64,000 bases of DNA from Dreissena polymorpha (lineage: Eukaryota > Mollusca > Bivalvia > Myida > Dreissenidae), in assembly GCF_020536995.1 (NCBI RefSeq), contig NC_068363.1, forward strand, positions 8,232,620 to 8,296,619. The letters are read 5' to 3'. This document shows, in pieces, positions 1-10,626 of this stretch (the first letter of the stretch is position 1; every line of letters starts with the position of its first letter). The notes under the pieces were generated by a model. That model was not told the origin of the DNA. It ran no database searches and saw only the letters and a program-made list of their open reading frames with translations. The position numbers and the translations under genes were made by a program.

Positions 1-652
1 GACCTTGACCTTTGACCTAGTGACCTGAAAATCAATAGGGGTCATCTGCCAGTCATGATCAATGTACCTATCAAGTTTCATGATCCTAGGCATAAGCGTT
101 CTTGAGTTATCATCCGGAAACCATTTTACTATTTCGGGTCACCATGACCTTGACCTTTGACCTAGTGACCTGAAAATCAATAGGGGTCATCTGCTAGTCA
201 TGATCAATCTACCTACATGTGTATCAAGTTTCATGATCCTAGGCATAAGGGTTCTTGAATTATCATCCGGAAACCATTTTACTATTTCAGGTCACCGTGA
301 CCTTGACCTTTGACCTAGTGACCTGAAAATCAATAGGGGTCATCTGCTAGTCATGATCAATCTACCTATGAAGTTTCATGATCCTAGGCATAAGCGTTCT
401 TGAATTATCATCCGGAAACCATTTTACTATTTCGGGTCACAGTGACCTTGACCTTTGACCTAGTGACCTCAAAATCAATAGGGGTCATCTGTGAGTCATG
501 ATCAATGTACCTATGAAGTTTCATGATCCTAGGCCTAAGCGTTCTTGAGTTATCGTCTGACAACCACCTGGTGGACGGACCGACCGACAGACAGACCGAC
601 CGACCGACATGAGCAAAGCAATATACCCCCTCTTCTTCGAAGGGGGGCATAA
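1..652 (+). mobile_element. Pearl-like (Helitron-like) element, family A, four tandem cores, 5' end off window
   Basis: About four tandem units of ~143-150 bp (boundaries near 144, 294 and 437), each beginning with the motif TGACCTTGACCTTTGACCT and followed by a conserved block with 'aggggtcatctg' and 'tttcatgatcctaggc'. The last unit runs into a GACC/GACA microsatellite (about 573-608) and then a hairpin of C-run, TTCGAA and G-run ending in GGGGGGCATAA. A tandem core, a microsatellite and a terminal hairpin form the architecture known for molluscan pearl elements and related non-autonomous Helitron-like elements. The same 3' end recurs at 4397 and 12546. No transposase is present. The left end lies outside the window. 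Confidence 0.75.
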
Positions 653-1504
653 AAATAATTAATGAGACGTGTGTAAAATACTATAGTTATTTACAACATA
701 TACATTAGCATTTTATGGCAGATGATCTTAATGTCTTATTTGATGATTTGAAAAAAAATCAAAACAAAATATAAGACTAACCGTTGAAAATAGTTGTTAA
801 AGCATTCCACTCTAAAAACTCATTTTTGTTATAAATGTGTGGCTATTCTAACTGTCTATTGTTGAAATACTTCAAACCAGTCCAAGTTCCATTGTTGTTG
901 TTGTTGTTTTTGTTAAGTTTTTTAAGTTTTTAATTTAACTCACATAAAACATTGCAGGGCTTGTGAGACTTTTAAGGTAGAACAACTGTAATCATTTCCC
1001 GCGTTTTTTGTAAGATCTTTTTACATCGGCTAATGTCGGTAAATATCGTAACTGAAGTCGTGAGATGCCCGTTTTGTTCGGTTTATTATTTACAAAGTAT
1101 AAATCTGAAATAAAAACATGTTTTATATAATTCAATAATATATTGTATCGCTGATGTGCATAGTACAATATATTACGACGTCAAAATAGATTTTTCTTTA
1201 AAAATTGTGTAAAAAATGAACCGTAAGTAATATATTTTCGCGACAGCATAAAATAACAACAATCGTGAATCGTAACCAAAAAGAGGGTTAACAAGTGAAA
1301 AAAAAGTTGCAAAAAAAGAAAAAAATCTGTACGTAGAGTGTAGTAACATTTACTGCCAGTTGGTAAACACTACAGCGTATGGTAAAACCCACACAGTCAA
1401 AGCAATGGGAAAAATGGACCTGGAAAAGTGGAATACCATGCTTTGTTGTCAACTCTAAACTTGAAAATCCTGCGGGTCAGAATGTCTGACCCATTCTCAA
1501 TTCA
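653..1504. other. AT-rich stretch without recognised feature
   Basis: I see no gene, splice-bounded exon or clear repeat boundary here. Short ATT and GTT runs are present and all frames are interrupted often. Confidence 0.5.
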
Positions 1505-2816
1505 AACAAGAGCACCGCCTTGCGGGTGCAGACCGCTCATCTATTTTCTTTTTAAAGGTGAAGGGACTCTCATTTTCAATCACAAAGGAGGGAGGGGTGG
1601 AGTGAAGAGCGGTGCATTGTGTGGGGGTGTGGACATATATTACATTTTCTTCCAAAAATGCGAAAAAAAGGGAAAAAAAATCGGGGCGGGGGGGTGGGGG
1701 GGGGGGGTGGGGGGGGTGGGGGGGGGGATTCTTGGGTGCAATGGTTGGACGGTATTTCAAACATAAAATAATAAAAATAAATATTTGTGTTTTTTAACCG
1801 TTCCATAAAAAAAAATTGGGGGGGGGTATAGTGTGAGGGTGTGGTGGTCATTTGTGAGATGATCTTAAAAAAAAAAAAAAAAAAATTGGGGGGGGGGGTT
1901 GGGCGGGGGGGCACGGGCGATGGTTTGGGTGGAGTCTATTGTGGTATGTCAGGTAAGAGTAGTTTTGTCAAAGTATCAATCAAATCTAATCATAAATCAA
2001 TATCTATGATACTTTAGGGGTAAAGTGGACCAAAACACAAAACTTAACCAAACTTTCAATTTTCTAAGTATAAAGGGCCCATAATTCCGTCCAAATGCCA
2101 GTCAGAGTTACATAACTTTGCCTGCACAGTCCCCTTACGGTAGTTAGTAAGTGTTGCAAGTATGAAAGCAATAGCTTTGATACTTAAGGAATAAAATGGA
2201 CCTTAACACAAAACTTAACCAAAATTTTCAATTTTCTAAGTATAAAAAGGGCACATAATTCTGTCAAAATGCACGCCAGAGTTATCTTACTTTGCCTGCC
2301 CAGTCCCCTTATGATAGTTAGTAAGTGTTGCAAGTATGAAAGCAATAGCTTTGATACTTACAGAATAAAATGGACCTAAACACAAAACTTAACCAAAATT
2401 TTCAATTTTCTAAGTATAAAAAGGGCACATAATTCTGTCAAAATGCACGCCAGAGTTATCTAACTTTGCCTGCCCAGTCCCCTCATGATAGTAAGTAAGT
2501 GTATCAAGTTTGAATGCAATAGCATTGATACTTTCTGAGAAAAGTGGACCTAAACGCAAAACTTAACCAAAATTTTCAATTTTCTAAGTATAAAAAGGGC
2601 ACATAATTCTGTCAAATTGCACGCCAGAGTTATCTAACTTTGCCTGCCCAGTCCTCTCATGATAGTAAGTAAGTGTACCAAGTTTGAATGCAATAGCATT
2701 GATACATTCTGAGAAAAGTGGACCTAAATGCAAAACTTAACCGGACGCCAACGCAGACGCCGACGCCAAGGTGATGACAATAGCTCATAATTTTTTTTCA
2801 AAAAATAGATGAGCTC
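1505..2816 (+). mobile_element. Pearl-like element, family B, with ~173-bp tandem cores
   Basis: The element starts at an imperfect hairpin (agcaccgccttgcgggtgc, 1511-1529). It has inverted ends: GCTCATCTATTTT at 1535-1547 is repeated inverted at 2802-2814. Inside, about four to five tandem units of ~165-175 bp (about 2000-2740) share 'acaaaacttaaccaaa', 'tttcaattttctaagtata' and 'gcccagtcc'. After the last unit comes a GACGCC microsatellite (about 2746-2768) and a T-rich/A-rich stem. The left part carries long G-runs (1683-1730, 1819-1826, 1888-1910) and a poly-A run. There is no coding potential; peptides rich in Gly or Pro in this stretch are translated homopolymers. Confidence 0.65.
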
Positions 2817-2879
2817 ATATGTCAAAAAAAACAATAATCTTCTTAAAACATCATGGTTTTGTTCTTCTATAAACAAATT

Positions 2880-3595
2880 CATTTTTTTTTTTCACCTATA
2901 GGGGAATGGTGGCGGGGCCCGTCCAAAGGGGAAAAACGCGTCGTTATTAAGGAAAAGGGGAAAATTAAAAATTCACTCTTGTATATGTAATGATATTTAT
3001 TTTATGAATACACATGTATGTATGAATGTAATATTTACAGCTGAATGTCTCAGTCCTTTTTCTGATATATATGTGAATGATTTTTTCAACATTACTTTCA
3101 GACAGTTCAGCCGTCATGCAAAGTCTCAGTTTTCCAAGCCAATTTGAGTCTAATTGGGATTTTTTAAATCCATAAAATGGCAAATTTGAGCCTTTTTTAT
3201 CAATAAAATGGACCACATATGAATGTTTTTATCAACAAATATTGACACAATATAGATACAATGTAACATCACGCCTATTCCTGGCCATTTTGGGAAACAA
3301 TGCAATTCATGTGAAAAGTCAACTGATTTGGGAAAAACTAATTTAATATAATTCTTTATAATAATAAAAAATCCTACTAATTATAGTAATAAACTTTGTT
3401 AGTTGTTTATGAAATAAATTTTAGATATATTTATCATAAGACAGTTGTTTCTAAAAAAAAAAAAATTTTTTTTTTTTTTTTTTTTGTTAAATATTCGAGG
3501 GGATTTTTTCTACAAAATTAGGGAAAAATATATACTCTTTTTTGAGGGGAATGGGGCCGAATATCGGCCCCGAAATTGCCATAAAAAAAACACTG
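2880..3595 (+). mobile_element. hAT-like non-autonomous element, copy 1
   Basis: This ~715 bp sequence recurs in inverse orientation at 9593-10215. The right end is AAAAAAAACACTG (ending at 3595), the inverted form of the CAGTGTTTTTTT terminus of copy 2. The left terminus has decayed to CATTTTTTT. Both copies share a G/C-rich block near each end (ggggaatggtggcggggcc at one end, ggggccgaatatcggcccc at the other). CAGTG-type termini suit the hAT superfamily. A minus-strand peptide around 3050-3215 (KLRLCM.AELSE.NVEKII) is conserved with copy 2 and may be a remnant of a transposase C-terminus; that last point is inference. Confidence 0.55.
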
Positions 3596-3848
3596 AAATT
3601 TCATGTCTGGTAGATCAGCAGTTCACACATTTTATGGCTTGTCGATAGCAGTATGATTATTAACCTAATAAAATTCCAATATATTATGTTTAGTTGCATT
3701 CTAAATGTGATATTGCATGTCAATATTTTACTAGATTGCAAGGTCAACTATGTTTCCAGTTGAAGGAAGGGAACTCCCGCAGGTTACTCATATGCATCGG
3801 TGGAAGTCCAGTCTGGTAGTCAGTTCGCAACATACGTCACGCAAACTG

Positions 3849-4397
3849 TTCCAACAAGGGCTGTTTGTAAAACATGCATGCCCCCTATATGGGCTATAAG
3901 TTGTAGTAGCAGCCATTGTGTGAATACGTTTTTTGTCACTGTGAACAACGGTGGTGGTGGTGGTGGTGGTGGTGGTGGTGGTGGTGGTGGTGGTGGTGGT
4001 GGTGGTGGTGGTGGTACAATGCATTACAAAAATGAAGTTCGCCTTACATTTGGTAAAATTTATATAAATTACAAGGAAGGCAAATGCTGTAACAAAAAGA
4101 ACATGCATAAACGGTAGTTGTTTCCCTTGTTTGAACCATGCTAAATCCTTAAAATGCCTATTTCCAGTAACTGTGACCTTCACCTGTGACCTTGACCTTT
4201 GACCAAGTGACCTCAAAATCAATAGGGGTCATCTGCGATTCATGATCAATGTTCCTATGAAGTTTCATGATCCTAGGCCTAAGCGTTCTTGAGTTATCAT
4301 TAAGAAACCATCTGGTGGACGGACCGACAGACCGACCGACAGACCGTCCGACATGAGCAAAGCAATATACCCCCTCTTCTTTGAAGGGGGGCATAAT
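3849..4397 (+). mobile_element. Pearl-like element, family A, single-core copy
   Basis: It begins near 'acaagggctgtttgtaaaac', contains a (GGT)22 microsatellite, then one family A core (TGACC repeats at about 4174-4209, 'aggggtcatctgc', 'tttcatgatcctaggc'). It ends with a GACC/GACA microsatellite and the terminal C-run/G-run hairpin followed by CATAA. It abuts the broken exonuclease gene, whose first catalytic motif is missing at exactly this edge, so the element may have replaced or displaced the 5' part of that gene. Confidence 0.65.
3950..4015 (+). repeat. (GGT)22 microsatellite
   Basis: Sixty-six bases of uninterrupted GGT. It reads as poly-Gly or poly-Thr in the two strands and should not be taken for a gene. 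Confidence 0.97.
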
Positions 4398-4407
4398 AAG
4401 TCAAGAG

Positions 4408-5136
4408 GCTTTACAAGTTACAGGCATTTCAATGACTGATGGGACAATGACATTCATTGGGTAAGTTGTGCAGCCAGTGTTGGGACAATGACATTCATTG
4501 GATAAGTTGTGCAGCAAGTGTCAATATGAGTGGCTGTCGAAAGACATACATTGGCTTGAACAGTTTCGAAATGTGTGCTTAGTTGTTCATAATGGTAGTC
4601 GTTTTGATTTAACAATTTTTGTTTCAATCTTGGTAAATGTAAGTGATATTGATATTTTGTATAACTGTGCTTTTATCGATTCTTTATCAATATTCAGAAA
4701 ATTATATCCAAAGCAGTCCTTGAAGAAAGTTGATTTAGTTTAACAAGTGCTTGGTGAACTATATAATGCACACGATGCTATGGCAGATGTGGCAGCACTT
4801 AGAAAGTTGCTCCAATTTGTGAATTTGTCTTCAAAAGATCTAATGACCCACAGCTTTTCCCCCATTGGCTGTGTCGAACAAAATTGCTTTCAACAGTGCT
4901 AAAGCCCAGAACTGTCCAACATTGAGCCCACTTATTTCATGAAGTGTAATGAAAAGGCATATGGCTGAAAATATTGCCGGGTCAGGGCTTAAACTTGTGT
5001 ATTTAACAATGCTTAATAACAGGGGTGGAGAGGATGCAATACGTGATGTTTTCATTTTTAACAATGCTGAAGGCTTGCCTAGAGTCACTTATTCTAAAAA
5101 AGTATCACATGAAGTTGTTCTAAAAATATGTAAGTA
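4408..5136 (+). pseudogene. Broken DEDDh 3'-5' exonuclease domain (PML/TREX/DnaQ-like)
   Basis: Read in pieces, the translation gives ALQVTGISMTDG (about 4410), then CLVVHNGSRFDL (4579-4614) with the N/F/D ExoII-type motif, DSLSIFRKLYP, and after an in-frame TAA at 4741, YNAHDAMADVAAL, whose H-x4-D is the ExoIII signature of DEDDh nucleases. A further frame holds AKAQNCPTLSPL and HMAENIAGSGL to a stop at about 5136. The ExoI DxE motif is missing. Inactivating changes are one in-frame stop, a frameshift near 4850 and another stop near 4943. A 35-base stretch (gggacaatgacattcattgg...) is duplicated at 4440-4475 and 4481-4516, which further disrupts the frame. The family trims DNA or RNA 3' ends. 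The host gene and its other domains cannot be told from this piece. Confidence 0.6.
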
Positions 5137-5159
5137 ATTTAACGAATGATTTAAAAGAA

Positions 5160-5560
5160 AAAAAATCAATTACATGTTTTACTTCAGTACCTTCAGTACT
5201 TTTTCAGTAATTACAGGAGTCAATTTGTGTGCATTTCTATATTTATTTTTCAGTTACAGTGATTTCAACTAGGTAAGAAATATGGTACTGCACAATCTCC
5301 ATAATGCCCTTTATAAGTGCACAAAATTTCATCAAAGCACCCTTAGTACTTTTTTAGTTATCCTAGGATCCATTTTGTGTGATTTTTTGTTTCTATTTTT
5401 AGTAACAGTGACCTGAACAATCACATAAGGTGAAACATGAAGGGTTGTACTTAATCCCTACATTGCCTTTTATATGCATGCAAAGTTACACCAAATTTGC
5501 TTGAGTATTTGTAACTAACTGCAGGATATAGTGTAGAAAGCCCTGTCCATGTCAAAGGAA
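5160..5560 (+). repeat. Degenerate tandem-core repeat (pearl-like, family F)
   Basis: Two to three degenerate units of ~180 bp share 'aacagtga', 'atgcc.ttta.a.gc..gcaaa.tt' and a 'cagtactttt...agttat' block. It resembles the core of the other tandem-core elements here but has no recognisable termini. Confidence 0.4.
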
Positions 5561-7394
5561 CTTATAAGTATCCGCTTATTTAGTTTCGTTATGAAATTTT
5601 GCATTAATATTTTTGTTTGTACATTGTAATTAAATTAATACAAGCTTGTTAGGTAGGTGGTCATTTGAATTTAAATCTAACAATGTTATAGATCTTGGTT
5701 AACAGCGAAAAATACTTAGTACACAACTCTTTTATTTCACTTTTTAGACCTACTCATGCCTCCACCCCAACCCTCCGCCCCACCTCACCAACGCCATCCC
5801 TACATTGGCAGATTTAGCATAACTGCATAATGTATTAAATATATGTATAAAGAGAGTAAGAACATTGAAGGTGTTAACTGAATTGGTAAATGACTCTGTT
5901 TATATTGCATATTTTGACCATTTGCCATTATGCGGTTTTGAATTTCTTGAAAAATATTTCTGATAGTCCTATTAGATTTTTGTGAATTGTTCAAAATATA
6001 CACGGGCAAATTGCTTCTTTTACTTTGATTTAAGCTGATCACATGTCTCTGCTAAAATATAAATGCTCAAATTCCAAGGAAATAACATACAACTTATAAA
6101 AAAAAATAAAAAATTTGTATGGGTGATTTTTGCATACACGGGTCGAACTTGTAGTTTTGAAGGACCTTACATAATAAATAAGATTTTTTTTCATTATTGT
6201 TATCACCAAATTGTCTTGTATTAAGTTATTTTATCATCTACAATCATATCCTGTACTAAATATACAAACATTGTTAACAAAAAATGCTAAAAAATAGGAG
6301 TTTATTGAATTTATTTATCAAAAGGGGTAATTTTATTTAGAAGAAAATTCAAATTATGGGTCATCATACAGAAAAAATTACGAAAAATAATTTTGCATGG
6401 AAAGCCACCGTAAATATTTGTTAATAAAACCACATATGGTATAAGGTTAATGAAAATAATACTTTTAATGGGTTTTGGAATATTGCCCATTACAGTTGTA
6501 CTACCTTAAGGGCTTAAACAAAATTATAAATATTATTTTTTATGCAACCTCAGTAATTATGCCTATCACTAGAAGATATTTTTTTCCATTGACAGGCACA
6601 TTCCTACTGAAGTGGCAATAACACAATTTTCACATGACATGATATGATTGTCAAAATATCATCACTAGTAGTTTTTCTGTTAAAACCTAGAGCGTAAAAT
6701 GCTTTGTGATGCAGAATATAGCCCCTAATGATAGATAAGATGCATTTTAAAGATTCCCAATTCATCAATTTTGCGACTCTAGTTTTTCCCAATTCATTGA
6801 TTTCGCGACTCGTTTTTTCCCAATTTGAAGATTTCACGACTCGAAAAATTCCCAATTGTAGGGGTACAGGTACCTTTTCCCCTTTGGGGGAAAAAAAACG
6901 CTGAGACAGTTTAGATTCTGAAAGATTACACTTATATAAGTTCATTAGGCACTTATTGCATATTATAGTTTCTTTGGAAGTATATTAAAATTTGATTTTC
7001 CTATCCTGGTTGCTCAACTAAGACAGAATTATCTGAACATGTGTATTAAAACTATCAAAAGAATCATCCATGTGATTTATAGGAATTTCAAAATGCATTT
7101 ACTATATTTATAACAAATATACATTATCAGTGATATATATTTGTAGAAATCCCTTAGAAACCCATATTTGTAAAATTGCTATTGCCTCCCTTTGTCGAAT
7201 ATTCCTATATGATGCCCGCAGGATATATTAGGAATAGATGGATATTGAAGCTCTACACTGGTTTAGTGCTTATTCGTTTTGTTTTTATTGTAAAAGTAAT
7301 TGTCAAAAGATAAAATGCAAGTGAAAAAGTGGCATTCGGAACGAAACCAAAAGGTAGGGGGGAAAACTGGCTAGGGGGGAAAAATGGCCTAAAA
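5561..7394. other. No gene recognised; AT-rich with a small direct-repeat cluster
   Basis: No exon-like segment is convincing. Between about 6750 and 6860 a 'cccaatt...cgactc' motif is repeated three to four times, followed by a G-run/A-run ending in 'aaaaaaaacgctg' (to 6904), which resembles a hAT-type terminus but has no partner that I could find. A G-rich 'gggggaaaactggc' motif at 7358-7390 recurs at 8350-8400. Confidence 0.4.
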
Positions 7395-8005
7395 GTGAAT
7401 AAACAAGAGGGACCTGTATCGCTCACCTAAAACTTCTTCTAGAGTGCAAACAAACTTTTGACTTAGTTGTAAACTAGCTTTTGCCTGCACATGACCGACT
7501 TCCAAACTCAAGTAATGATTTTCTCCATTTAAATTCTAACCTTACAAAGAACGTTTAAGTCTATTTTGGAGTTTGGACCAATATATAAAGTTGTATACGT
7601 ATATTATTTCACACAAGCATATATATTTTTTAAATGTTTGAAGTTAGAAGTCACCTACATGCAAATAAATGTTGTTGTTATTGTTGTAAATAAATATAAT
7701 ATGTACTATGCAAATTCTGTTTGCACGGCACTTACATCTCTGTTAATCCTTCTCAGATTAATGTTTAAAATACATTGTGTTTTTCATGTTCCTTTCACTT
7801 TTCACACTATAATTCTATTGTTGGCTATAAGTAGGCATTGTGCTATTTTATGCCCGAATAAAGATATGTTAGGTTATTTTAATAAAGATGCACATTGTGA
7901 CCAATTTTCATGAAGATCAGGAAGAATATTTGACATCTAGAGAGTTAAAGGAAGTTTTCTATAATTTGACCCATATTGTGTATCTGTCCCCCACAAGAGT
8001 TCCAC
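7395..8005 (+). repeat. Dispersed bivalve-type repeat (family G)
   Basis: It begins with 'acaagagggacctgtatcgc' and near its end carries 'gtgaccaattttcatgaag', 'catctagagag' and 'aatttgacc'. The same core words occur at 29100-29510 and 32370-32660, so this is a dispersed tandem-core family. The middle part (7500-7850) is unrecognised AT-rich sequence and could be a separate insertion. Confidence 0.4.
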
Positions 8006-8054
8006 AAACAATAGGCACTCCAGTGGACTAAGCTTTGAGCGTTAAGGATGTTCT

Positions 8055-8335
8055 TCATTGCTGATCATCTTTGACAAAAGAAGGCCTTTCCCCAGTGTGG
8101 ACCAACATGTGACGCTTAATAGTACCTTTACGATTAAATTGTTTATGACAAACACTGCATTCAAATGGCTTATCCCCTGTGTGGACCAACATGTGATCCT
8201 TAAGATGACCTTTTCGGTTAAATCGTTTATCACAAAAACTGCATTCAAACGGCATTTCCCCTGTGTGGACCAACATGTGATTCTTAAGAATACTTTAACG
8301 AGTAAATCGTTTATATCAAATTTTATTGTTAAAAC
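8055..8335 (-). pseudogene. C2H2 zinc-finger exon fragment (about 2.5 fingers)
   Basis: Read on the minus strand, 8055-8276 gives two canonical classical fingers: FECSFCDKRFNRKGHLKDHM and FECSVCHKQFNRKGTIKRHM, each followed by the linker LVHTGE/DKPF. Upstream (8277-8325) a third finger is visible as KRFTR, a stop codon, then SILKNHMLVHT. Downstream of 8085 the next finger is lost: GERPSFVKDDQQ replaces the expected FxCxxC. Such tandem fingers bind DNA in nuclear transcription factors. No start, effector domain or flanking exon is visible, so I call it a decayed exon or duplicated fragment. Confidence 0.75.
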
Positions 8336-8340
8336 TTCTT

Positions 8341-8520
8341 TTACAAGGTAGGGGGGGAAAAAACTGGCCAAGGGGGAAAAACTGGCCGAAAGGTGTAGAC
8401 GGAAAGATATATTAAATGAAAAATCAGGGGGGGGGGGGGAGAATTGGACTAGGGGGGAAGAGTTGGCCTAGTCCACTTTTTCCCCGGGGAAAAAGTGGCC
8501 GGGGGGGGGGGGGGGCAAAA
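8341..8520. repeat. G-rich 'GGGGGAAAAACTGGCC' cluster with perfect palindrome
   Basis: Several imperfect copies of a G-run/A-run/CTGGCC motif lie at 8349-8390 and 8429-8470. They lead into a perfect 26-bp palindrome at 8473-8498 (centre CCCCGGGG, arms CCACTTTTT/AAAAAGTGG) and a long G-run (8501-8515). A related cluster lies at 7358-7390. Possibly the terminal repeat array of an unknown element. Confidence 0.6.
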
Positions 8521-8635
8521 TGGCTTGTTACACCGGCCCCAATCCCCCAAAGTGTAGCAAGAGCCCTGTGAACAACAAAAGTTTTAACCGAAATTAAAAA
8601 ATTTAATTGTCTCTACGCTACTTAGTTTTTATTTA

Positions 8636-9200
8636 AAACAAGAATATCAGTGAAACTGATGGATGCTCCCCGATGATGCACTTTGTCAATCTATGTGTTA
8701 ATTGTGTGACCACCTAAAAAAATCTATTATTAGCCTCAGTGACCTTGACCTTGACCCCAGTGACCTCAAACCTCATCAAAAGGTAGAGGTCCATGCAAGG
8801 TACCTACATGCCAAATATGTAAGAGATCGGTAAAATATTGAAGGTGCTTTGAGAAACTGTAACAAAAGTGTGACGGAAATTTATTATTGGCCTCGGTGAC
8901 ATTGACCTTGACCACAGTGACCTCAAACCTCATCAAAAGGTAGAGGTCCATGCAAGGAACCTACATGCCAAATATGTAAGAGATCGGTAAAATATTCAAG
9001 GCGCTATGAGAAACCGAACAAAAGTGTGACAGAAAATCTATTATTAGCCTCCATGGCCTTGACCCCAGTGACCTCAAACCTCATCAAAATGTAGAGGTCC
9101 ATGCAAGGTACCTACATGCCAAATATGTAAGAGATTGGTAAAATATTGAAGGTGCTATGAGAAACTGTAACAAAAGTGTGACGGAAGGGAAGCAAGTAAG
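8636..9200 (+). mobile_element. Pearl-like element, family C, three ~160-bp cores
   Basis: It begins 'acaagaatatcagtgaaact' with a small hairpin (atcagtgaaactgat). It then holds three tandem units (about 8722-8880, 8881-9040, 9041-9186), each with TGACCTTGACC, 'cagtgacctcaaacctcatc', 'aggtccatgcaagg' and 'acctacatgccaaatatgta'. It ends in a short purine-rich run. No coding sequence. Confidence 0.65.
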
Positions 9201-9592
9201 GAAGTTGGGTAGGACAAACTGGCAACTGAAACACCCAAACAAATTACCGGTACCGATTATCATTGTGGCATTTATACAACTCTAAGACTTTTAAAATTGG
9301 GGATTATGTATCAAATATTTAGTCCAGTGCATACATGTAGTTGTCAGATGTTGATTGTAGCAAAGTTTCATCGACGGTTGAGTCTACTGACACATTGTTC
9401 ATTAAGAGGCAGGATATCCTACCCAACATGAGGCTCAGAGTCCCGATTTTGACAGTTCCTACTTTCAAGCATGGCTTAAGTTAAGAGTGTTTGGTTTAAT
9501 AAACTAATTTTTTAGTGTTGATAGAAACAGGATTTTTTAGGAAATCATTCACAACTTTATTGTTAATATGCCACTTTTAAGTTGTACATGTT

Positions 9593-10215
9593 CAGTGTTT
9601 TTTTATGGCAATTTCGGGGCCGATATTCGGCCCCATTCCCCTAAAAAAAGAGTATATATTTTTCCTCCATTTTGTAAAAAAAAATCCCCTCCAAAAGTAA
9701 AACAAAGTATATAACTAAAATTTATATGATTTTTAATTATTATAATGTGTTATATTAAATTAGATTAGTTTTTTCCAAATCAGTGGACTTTTCACATGAA
9801 TTTCATTTTTCTCCCAAAATGGCCAGGAAAAGGCCTGATGTATCTATATTGTGTCAATATTTGTTGATAAAAACATTCCAATTTGGTCCATTTTATTGAT
9901 AAAAAATGCTCAAATTTGCCATTTAATCGATTTAAAAAAAACTCAATTCGACTCAAAATGGCTAAGAAAACTGAGACTGTGCATGAAGGCTGAACTGTCT
10001 GAAACTAATGTTGAAAAAATCATTGATATATATTTCAGAAAAAGGACAGACATTCTGCTGTGAATATTATATTCATACAAACATGTGTATTCTTATAATA
10101 AATATTACATATAAAAGAGTGAATTTTTAATTTTCCCCTTTTCCTAAAAAACGACGCATTTTTTCCCCTTTGGACGGGCCCCGCCACCATTCCCCTATAA
10201 GTGAAAAAAACACTG
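9593..10215 (-). mobile_element. hAT-like non-autonomous element, copy 2 (inverted relative to copy 1)
   Basis: The termini are CAGTGTTTTTTT (9593) and AAAAAAACACTG (to 10215). The two sides carry the same G/C-rich subterminal blocks as the element at 2880-3595 in opposite order. A 5-bp direct repeat, ATGTT, flanks it immediately on both sides (9588-9592 and 10216-10220); an 8-bp duplication typical of hAT is not visible. The plus strand codes for KLRLCMKAELSETNVEKII (about 9970-10020), similar to the peptide in copy 1. Confidence 0.6.
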
Positions 10216-10626
10216 ATGTTTTATAAAGTCTTTAGCATAATAAATAAATGTTTCAATTTGGAGGCAAACGCTGCTACATTTGTAATTATCGAATTTGACC
10301 CATACCGGTACCATTCCCAAAGTGGTATGGAAAAATTTAGGACATTTTATCACTAAGCCAGGCTGTTCCACTGGGAAACCCAGCCATTTTTTTCTTCTTT
10401 ACAAAGTACCCGTAAAAGGCACATTCCCAACCTAGAAAAAAGTATACAATTCCCATTATTATATAAACTGTCTGAAAAATTCCCAAAAGGAAGGAAAGTT
10501 GCATCAATTCCTTCCAAAAGCACAATATCTGCAAGTGAACAAACAAAACAAGCAGTAAGTGATCTTTTCAGCGAGAAAGGCATGTAAAGAATATTTACAT
10601 AGGTTTGTGCAATTTAGTAACAAGCA
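10216..10626. other. No gene; 'ATTCCCA' repeats
   Basis: The word 'attccca' recurs at about 10312, 10422, 10449 and 10479, with a short hairpin (ccatacc...ggtatgg) at 10302-10331. The composition resembles 6750-6890. No coding signal. Confidence 0.35.

Noticed and set aside
408-650. ORF beginning MPPFEEEGVYCFAH, also seen at 4158-4394 and in variant form at 12297-12584
   Set aside because: It is the translation of the family A repeat end (hairpin plus GACC microsatellite). It recurs only because the repeat does.
1497-1914. Pro-rich and Gly-rich ORFs on both strands
   Set aside because: They are products of long G/C homopolymers inside a repeat.
3788-4222. ORFs with 22 Thr or 22 Gly in a row
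   Set aside because: They are read through the (GGT)22 microsatellite and family A core, with no domain on either side.
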